8,561 nucleotides of DNA from Oscillospiraceae bacterium. Its GTDB lineage: Bacteria > Bacillota_A > Clostridia > Oscillospirales > Oscillospiraceae. Shown here in pieces: positions 4,408 through 8,561 of this stretch. The stretch lies in contig JAFXAV010000063.1 of NCBI GenBank assembly GCA_017516785.1, positions 1 to 8,561 on the forward strand, read 5' to 3'. The notes under the pieces were generated by a model. That model saw nothing but the letters and a program-made list of their open reading frames with translations, was not told where the DNA came from and made no database searches. The position numbers and the translations under genes are program-made. The number at the start of each line of letters is the position of its first letter. Position 1 is the first letter of the stretch.

Positions 4408-6666
4408 ATGCGCAACATTCTTTCCCTGAATCCCGGCTGGTCCTTCGCCAAGGGCATCACCGAAGTTCCTGCTGCCATTCCCGCTGACTGGGAATCCGTC
4501 ACCCTGCCCCACACCTGGAACGCCATCGACGGCCAGGACGGCGGCAATGACTACTACCGCGGAACCTGCTGCTATGCCAAGGCACTGAACCGGGCTGACC
4601 TGCCCCAGGGCCAGCGCCATTACCTGGAGATCCTGGGTGCCGCATCCTCTGCGGACGTATATCTGAACGGAAAGCACCTGGCCCACCATGACGGCGGTTT
4701 CTCCACCTGGCGTGTGGATCTGACCGACGGACTGCAGGAGGAAAACCTGCTGGCCATTCTGGTGGACAATGCCGCCAACAACAATGTCTATCCCCAGGTT
4801 GCCGACTTCACCTTCTACGGCGGCCTGTACCGCAATGTCAACCTGATCAGCGTTCCCGAGAGCCACTTCGATCTGGACTACTACGGCACTCCCGGCATCC
4901 AGGTCACCCCCACCATGGACGGTGCGGATGCCAAGGTAGCTGTCACCGTTTACCTCACCAACCGCAAGGAAGGTCAGAGCGTCCGTTACAGCCTGTGCAA
5001 CCGGGACGGCAAAGAGATCGGCTCCTTCGAAGGCGGCGCAAAGGCCAACTTCCGCATCCAGAACGCCCATCTGTGGCAGGGCCGGAAGGATCCCTATCTG
5101 TACACCATCACCGCCCAGCTGCTGGAAAACGGTGAGGTTCTTGACAGCGTTTCCACCCGCTTCGGCTGCCGCAGCTTCTCCATCGATCCCGAAAAGGGCT
5201 TCATTCTCAACGGCGAGAGCTATCCCCTCCGGGGCGTCGCCCGCCATCAGGACCGCTGGGGCCTGGGCAATGCCCTGCTGCCGGAGCACCACGAAGAGGA
5301 CATTGACCTGATCCTGGAAGGCGGCTTCACCACCATCCGCCTGGCCCATTACCAGCACGACCAGTATTTCTATGACCTGTGCGACGAAAAGGGCCTGGTG
5401 ATCTGGGCAGAGATCCCCTACATCTCCAACCATATGCCCACCGGCCGGGAGAATACCATCTCTCAGATGACCGAGCTGATCGTCCAGAACTATAACCACG
5501 CCTCCATCGTCGTCTGGGGTCTCTCCAACGAGATCACCATTGGCGGCGCCAAGGATCCCGACCTGCTGGAGAACCACCGCATCCTCAACGACCTGTGCCA
5601 CAAGATGGATGCCACCCGTCCCACCACCATGGCTGCGGTGTCCATGTGCGGCATGGACGAGCCCATCGTTCACATTTCCGATGTAGTCAGCTACAACCAC
5701 TATTTCGGTTGGTACGGCGGCGAGACCGACATGAACGGCCCCTGGTTCGACAAGTTCCACGAAAAGTACCCCAACCGGGCTATCGGTATCTCCGAATACG
5801 GCGCTGAAGGTCTGAACTGGCACACCTCCAATCCCCAGCAGGGCGACTACACAGAGGAATACCAGGCCTACTACCACGAGGAACTGATCCGCCAGCTCTT
5901 CACCCGTCCCTATATCTGGGCCACCCACTGCTGGAATATGTTCGACTTCGGTGCCGATGCCCGCAGCGAAGGCGGTGAAATGGGCCAGAACCACAAGGGT
6001 CTGATCACCATTGACCGCAAGTATAAGAAGGACGCTTTCTATGCCTATAAGGCATGGCTCTCCGACGAACCCTTCGTCCATATCTGCGGCAAGCGCTATG
6101 TGGACCGGGTGGAAGACGTGACCAAGGTCACCGTCTACTCCAACCAGCCCTCCGTGGAGCTGCTGGTCAACGGCGAAAGCCTGGGTGTGAAGGAAGCAGC
6201 CGACCACTTCTTCTACTTCGATGTTCCCAACGTGGGCGAGAGCAAACTGGAAGCCATCGCCGGTGACTGCCGTGATGAAAGCACCCTGCGCAAGGTGGAT
6301 ACCTTCAACGAGGAATACCGCCTCCAGGAGAAGAATGCCATCATCAACTGGTTCGACATCACCATGCCCGAGGGCTACTTCTCTCTGAACGACAAGATCG
6401 GTGACATCATGCAGACCCTCCGGGGCAAGCTGGTCCTGGGTGCCTTTATGCTGAAGCTGATGAAGCAGATGAAGCCCAAGGACAAGAATGGCGAAGCCAA
6501 GAAGGACGGCACCTTCAAGCTCACCCCTGACATGATGCAGATGATCGGCTCCTTCACCCTGCTCCGTGCCTCCGGCATGGTGGGCATGGTGGGCGTTACC
6601 CTGACGGAAAAGGATCTGCTGAAACTCAATGCCCAGCTGAACAAGATCAAGGTCCCCAAAAAGTAA
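4408..6666 (+). CDS. GH2 family glycosidase (beta-galactosidase or beta-glucuronidase type) with C-terminal helical extension
   Basis: A 752-residue retaining beta-glycosidase with no signal peptide, hence cytoplasmic and acting on imported di- or oligosaccharides or glycosides. Domains in order are the N-terminal sugar-binding jelly roll with LPHTWN (33-38) and DVYLNG; an immunoglobulin-like domain (about 165-265); the TIM barrel starting LRGVARHQD, with TTIRLAHY (308-315), IWAEIP (332-337), acid/base Glu375 in LSNEI, NHYFGWY, nucleophile Glu463 in ISEYGAEG and Trp509; then a beta domain around 571-640 (VTKVTVYSN..VELLVNG). The last 95 residues (656-752) are a Met/Leu/Lys-rich helical tail that is not part of the GH2 core. 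NHKG (528-531) matches the N-x-K-G motif of beta-glucuronidases but also occurs in many GH2 beta-galactosidases, so the sugar is undecided. GGAGGT lies 8 nt before the ATG. It ends at its own terminator; downstream lie KDPG aldolase and KDG kinase genes. Confidence 0.93.
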   Translation: MRNILSLNPGWSFAKGITEVPAAIPADWESVTLPHTWNAIDGQDGGNDYYRGTCCYAKALNRADLPQGQRHYLEILGAASSADVYLNGKHLAHHDGGFSTWRVDLTDGLQEENLLAILVDNAANNNVYPQVADFTFYGGLYRNVNLISVPESHFDLDYYGTPGIQVTPTMDGADAKVAVTVYLTNRKEGQSVRYSLCNRDGKEIGSFEGGAKANFRIQNAHLWQGRKDPYLYTITAQLLENGEVLDSVSTRFGCRSFSIDPEKGFILNGESYPLRGVARHQDRWGLGNALLPEHHEEDIDLILEGGFTTIRLAHYQHDQYFYDLCDEKGLVIWAEIPYISNHMPTGRENTISQMTELIVQNYNHASIVVWGLSNEITIGGAKDPDLLENHRILNDLCHKMDATRPTTMAAVSMCGMDEPIVHISDVVSYNHYFGWYGGETDMNGPWFDKFHEKYPNRAIGISEYGAEGLNWHTSNPQQGDYTEEYQAYYHEELIRQLFTRPYIWATHCWNMFDFGADARSEGGEMGQNHKGLITIDRKYKKDAFYAYKAWLSDEPFVHICGKRYVDRVEDVTKVTVYSNQPSVELLVNGESLGVKEAADHFFYFDVPNVGESKLEAIAGDCRDESTLRKVDTFNEEYRLQEKNAIINWFDITMPEGYFSLNDKIGDIMQTLRGKLVLGAFMLKLMKQMKPKDKNGEAKKDGTFKLTPDMMQMIGSFTLLRASGMVGMVGVTLTEKDLLKLNAQLNKIKVPKK

Positions 6667-6677
6667 TTTCATCCCCT

Positions 6678-6716
6678 GCCCGGGAAGGTCTTATTCCTTC
6701 CCGGGCCTTGTATTTT
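6678..6716 (+). terminator. Intrinsic terminator of the GH2 gene
   Basis: GCCCGGGAAGG (6678-6688) pairs perfectly with CCTTCCCGGGC (6696-6706) across a 7-nt loop, followed by CTTGTATTTT. It begins 11 bp after the stop codon and would separate GH2 transcription from the aldolase gene. The next 90 bp (6717-6806) show no gene or structure I can support. Confidence 0.85.
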
Positions 6717-6806
6717 CTCCCGGCTGCAGTTCTTCCACCCTTTGTCAAGTGTCCGGCATGTAAAAGAAATCCGTTCTATTTTGTACAAAACGTCAAAAAT
6801 ACGGAA

Positions 6807-6865
6807 TATCAATGGATAACAATTGATTTTTTATCTATTTTTCGGTATTATTTAATTATCAATGG
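6807..6865. repeat. Operator-like direct and inverted repeats around the aldolase promoter
   Basis: The 9-mer TATCAATGG occurs at 6807-6815 and again at 6857-6865, exactly 50 bp apart, one copy upstream of the -35 box and one just after the -10 box. The first copy is also half of an inverted repeat, ATCAAT (6808-6813) and ATTGAT (6822-6827), which overlaps the -35 box. Placement on both sides of the promoter suits a repressor that loops or blocks RNA polymerase. The regulator is unknown. Confidence 0.4.
6823..6851 (+). promoter_or_regulatory. Sigma-A promoter of the KDPG aldolase gene
   Basis: TTGATT (6823-6828) and TATTAT (6846-6851) are 17 bp apart in AT-rich DNA, predicting a start near 6858 and a leader of about 58 nt before the ATG at 6916. 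Confidence 0.75.
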
Positions 6866-6883
6866 TCTGTCCAAAGGCAGACC
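6864..6883 (+). promoter_or_regulatory. Hairpin at the 5' end of the aldolase mRNA
   Basis: GGTCTG (6864-6869) pairs with CAGACC (6878-6883), and CC/GG (6871-6872 with 6876-6877) extends the stem past a one-base bulge, leaving an AAA loop. It would sit within the first 10 nt of the transcript, where such hairpins often protect mRNA from decay. It has no U run, so it is not a terminator, and it leaves the ribosome binding site free. Confidence 0.5.
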
Positions 6884-6915
6884 CAATAGGCAAGAATTTT
6901 AGGAGGCTTATTATC

Positions 6916-7545
6916 ATGACTGTAATGGAAAGACTCGCAAGATCCGTTGTTGTCCCCGTTGTTGTTCTGGAAAAGGTCGAGGATGCAATTCCTCTGGCTA
7001 AGGCTATGGCCGCCGGCGGCGTTGACACCATGGAGATCACCTTCCGTACCGCCTGCGCTCCCGAGTGCATCAAGGCTGTTGCTGAAAACTGCCCCGATGT
7101 CCTGGTCGGTGCCGGCACCATCGTCAACCTGGATCAGTGCAAGCTGGCTATCGAGATGGGCGCCAAGTTCATCGTTTCTCCCGGCTTCTCCGACGAGATC
7201 GTTGGCTACTGTGTTGAGCACGGTGTCGCTGTTGCTCCCGGCTGTGTCACCCCCACCGAGATCATGGCTGCTATGAAGCACGGCCTGAAGATGGTCAAGT
7301 TCTTCCCCGCCAATGTTTACGGCGGTCTGAAGGCTCTGAAGAACCTGGCTGCTCCCTTCGGCACCATGAAGTTCCTGCCCACCGGCGGTGTCAGCAATGA
7401 CAACATCAAGGAATTCATCGACACTCCCTTCATCCACGCTGTCGGCGGTTCCTGGGTCTGCCCCAAGGCTGATGTCGCAGCCGGCAACTGGGACAAGATC
7501 ACCGAGCTGTGCAAGAGCGCACACAAGGCTGCTAAGGGCGAATAA
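6916..7545 (+). CDS. eda: KDPG/KHG aldolase (2-dehydro-3-deoxyphosphogluconate aldolase)
   Basis: This class I aldolase cleaves 2-keto-3-deoxy-6-phosphogluconate to pyruvate and glyceraldehyde 3-phosphate in the cytoplasm, the last step of hexuronate and Entner-Doudoroff breakdown. At 209 residues it has the usual family length. Visible sites are MEITFRT with catalytic Glu40 and phosphate/substrate Arg44, VLVGAGTI, FIVSPGF, APGCVTPTE, MVKFFPA with the Schiff-base Lys128, and LPTGGVS plus AVGGSW for phosphate binding. The reading frame extends upstream to an ATG at 6862, but the start is placed at 6916 because GGAGG lies 9 nt before it and because the extra 18 residues would be encoded by the promoter-proximal leader hairpin. 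It is followed on the same strand by a 2-keto-3-deoxygluconate kinase after a 200 bp gap. Ala codons are mostly GCT, unlike the GCC-rich GH2 gene, which suggests strong expression. Confidence 0.95.
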   Translation: MTVMERLARSVVVPVVVLEKVEDAIPLAKAMAAGGVDTMEITFRTACAPECIKAVAENCPDVLVGAGTIVNLDQCKLAIEMGAKFIVSPGFSDEIVGYCVEHGVAVAPGCVTPTEIMAAMKHGLKMVKFFPANVYGGLKALKNLAAPFGTMKFLPTGGVSNDNIKEFIDTPFIHAVGGSWVCPKADVAAGNWDKITELCKSAHKAAKGE

Positions 7546-7569
7546 GCTTTCACTTTTTTAGCAAAAGCA

Positions 7570-7681
7570 GTTGAAAGTAAAAAGTGGAAAACTGGAAGTG
7601 ATTGAATCAGCTTCGCTGATAATTAAAAACATCGCCGTAGGCGATACCGCAACTTTCAACTTTCAACTATCAACTTTCAAT
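7570..7681. repeat. Palindromic intergenic repeat (MITE-like) between the aldolase and kinase genes
   Basis: Two outer arms, 7570-7600 and 7651-7681, are inverted copies of each other with 22 of 31 positions matching. The right arm holds ACTTTCAACT-like units in tandem. Between the arms lie two perfect small hairpins with 3-nt loops: ATCAGC-TTC-GCTGAT (7606-7620) and ATCGCC-GTA-GGCGAT (7631-7645). A further AT-rich stem links TTTC/ACTTTTT (7548-7558) with AAAAAGT/GGAAA (7579-7590). It codes for nothing and looks like a small non-autonomous mobile or REP-like element that transposed into the gap. It may also act on the mRNA if both genes are co-transcribed. No target duplication is evident. 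Confidence 0.6.
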
Positions 7682-7745
7682 TCCATTTATGTCTTCCCAG
7701 TTTAACACTTTACAATAAAATATTTTTGAAAGGATTCTGATTACC

Positions 7746-8561
7746 ATGGCAAGAATTGTTACCTTCGGCGAACTGATGCTGCGTCTGCAGCCCTTCAACT
7801 ACGAGCGTTTCGTTCAGGCTTCCAACGTCGAGTTCACCTTCGGCGGCGGCGAGGCTAACGTTTCCGTCTCTCTGGCTAACTACGGCATGGACGCAGCTTT
7901 CGTCACCAAGCTGCCCGCACACGCCATCGGCCAGGCTGCTGTCAACTCCCTGCGTCGCTACGGCGTTGACACCTCCCTGATCGTTCGCGGCGGCGAGCGC
8001 GTCGGTATCTACTACAACGAGAAGGGCGCTTCTCAGCGTGGTTCCGTCTGCATCTACGACCGTGCTTACTCCGCTATCCAGCTGGCTAAGCCCGAGGACT
8101 TCGATTGGGACAAGATCTTTGAAGGCGCTGACTGGTTCCACTTCACCGGCATCACTCCCGCACTGGGTCCCAACGTTGTTGAGATCTGCAAGCAGGCTTG
8201 CCAGGCTGCCAAGGCTAAGGGCATCAAGATCTCCTGCGACCTGAACTACCGCGGCAAGCTGTGGACCCGCGCTCAGGCTAACGAGGCTATGACCGAGCTG
8301 GCTAAGTACATCGACGTCTGCATCTCCAACGAAGAGGACGCCAAGGACGTGTTCGGCATCGAGGCCGAGGCTACCGACATCTACGGCGGCACCATCAACC
8401 ACGAGGGCTACAAGTCCGTTGCCAAGCAGCTGGCTGACAAGTACGGCTTCGAGAAGGTCGCTATCACCCTGCGTGAGTCCCACTCCGCATTCGACAACGG
8501 CTGGTCCGCAATGCTGTACGACGGCGAGAACTACTGCTTCTCCAAGAAGTACAACCTGCAC
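7746..8561 (+). CDS. kdgK: 2-keto-3-deoxygluconate kinase, PfkB family (partial, 3' end outside the window)
   Basis: The gene runs from ATG 7746 to the last base of the window with no stop, giving 272 residues of an expected 320-350. It phosphorylates 2-keto-3-deoxygluconate with ATP to KDPG, the substrate of the aldolase encoded just upstream. The N-terminal PfkB features are seen: FGELMLRL, the substrate-binding signature TFGGGEANVSVSLANYG (from residue 31) and the lid strands around GIYYNEKG. CDLNYRGKLW (164-173) matches the D-x-N-x-R-x-x-L-W stretch typical of KDG kinases. The catalytic GAGD motif should lie beyond the edge. AAAGGA precedes the ATG by 11 nt. I see no convincing promoter in the last 60 bp before it, so it may be read through from the aldolase promoter across the palindromic repeat. 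Codon use is GCT-rich like the aldolase. Another PfkB sugar specificity is possible but the neighbour argues against it. Confidence 0.9.
   Translation, partial: MARIVTFGELMLRLQPFNYERFVQASNVEFTFGGGEANVSVSLANYGMDAAFVTKLPAHAIGQAAVNSLRRYGVDTSLIVRGGERVGIYYNEKGASQRGSVCIYDRAYSAIQLAKPEDFDWDKIFEGADWFHFTGITPALGPNVVEICKQACQAAKAKGIKISCDLNYRGKLWTRAQANEAMTELAKYIDVCISNEEDAKDVFGIEAEATDIYGGTINHEGYKSVAKQLADKYGFEKVAITLRESHSAFDNGWSAMLYDGENYCFSKKYNLH

Noticed and set aside
4285..6672. A 795-codon open frame on the minus strand across the GH2 gene, longer than the GH2 gene itself
   Set aside because: Its translation is rich in Val, Gly and Ala with no domain, the usual product of reading a GC3-rich gene backwards. 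The plus strand shows complete GH2 domains and active-site residues.
6814..6824. GGATAACAATT, identical to 11 bases of the E. coli lac operator
   Set aside because: Tempting next to sugar genes, but the rest of the operator is missing and AT-rich 11-mers occur by chance. The host is not an enterobacterium. The local repeats are a better operator candidate.
6862..6915. Upstream in-frame extension of the aldolase from ATG 6862
   Set aside because: It has no ribosome binding site, starts within a few bases of the predicted transcription start and lies over the leader hairpin. The family length fits the start at 6916.
7600..7650. The paired small hairpins as a transcription terminator of the aldolase gene
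   Set aside because: The stems are only 6 bp each and neither is followed by a T run. They sit inside a larger inverted-repeat element.
1..8561. CRISPR arrays, tRNA or rRNA genes, insertion sequence transposases, phage genes
   Set aside because: No regularly spaced repeats, tRNA-like cloverleaf, rRNA segment, transposase or phage structural gene was seen anywhere in the window.

Overview
The window looks like chromosomal DNA from an anaerobic gut-type clostridium, most likely of the Oscillospiraceae/Ruminococcaceae (Faecalibacterium-like) group. The reasons are GC-rich coding regions separated by AT-rich intergenic DNA, strong AAAGGA/GGAGG ribosome binding sites, sigma-A promoters, a type III glutamine synthetase, a GH2 glycosidase with a helical tail, and a tiny holin-like peptide gene of the Firmicutes kind. 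The genus is an inference; no rRNA or other marker gene is present.

Layout. (1) 1-126 is the 3' end of an unidentified plus-strand ORF, meeting glnN tail to tail at a shared perfect-stem terminator (151-184). (2) 189-2273 (minus) encodes type III glutamine synthetase. It is divergent from a PLP aminotransferase of the aspartate aminotransferase / Aminotran_MocR type (2574-3851, plus, probable GTG start), and the roughly 300 bp between them holds one promoter for each direction. Together they form a glutamine/glutamate/aspartate nitrogen pair. (3) 3852-4407 is a 555 bp gap with no long gene, but it carries what looks like a complete type I toxin-antitoxin locus. A 29-residue single-helix peptide lies on the minus strand (4116-4205), with its ribosome binding site buried in a perfect hairpin (4213-4230). 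A convergent plus-strand small RNA of about 100 nt has a near-consensus promoter (3965-3993) and a strong intrinsic terminator (4039-4097). (4) 4408-6666 encodes a cytoplasmic GH2 glycosidase with an unusual C-terminal helical extension, followed by a strong terminator. (5) 6823-8561 holds a KDPG/KHG aldolase gene with its own promoter, operator-like repeats and leader hairpin, then a palindromic intergenic repeat, then a 2-keto-3-deoxygluconate kinase cut off by the window edge.

How the genes work together. The kinase and aldolase are the last two steps of hexuronate breakdown: 2-keto-3-deoxygluconate is phosphorylated to KDPG and cleaved to pyruvate plus glyceraldehyde 3-phosphate. The GH2 enzyme just upstream carries an N-x-K-G motif seen in beta-glucuronidases but also in many beta-galactosidases. 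It may therefore release either a uronic acid that feeds this route or galactose; the sequence alone does not decide. The toxin-antitoxin candidate is the least ordinary part of the window.
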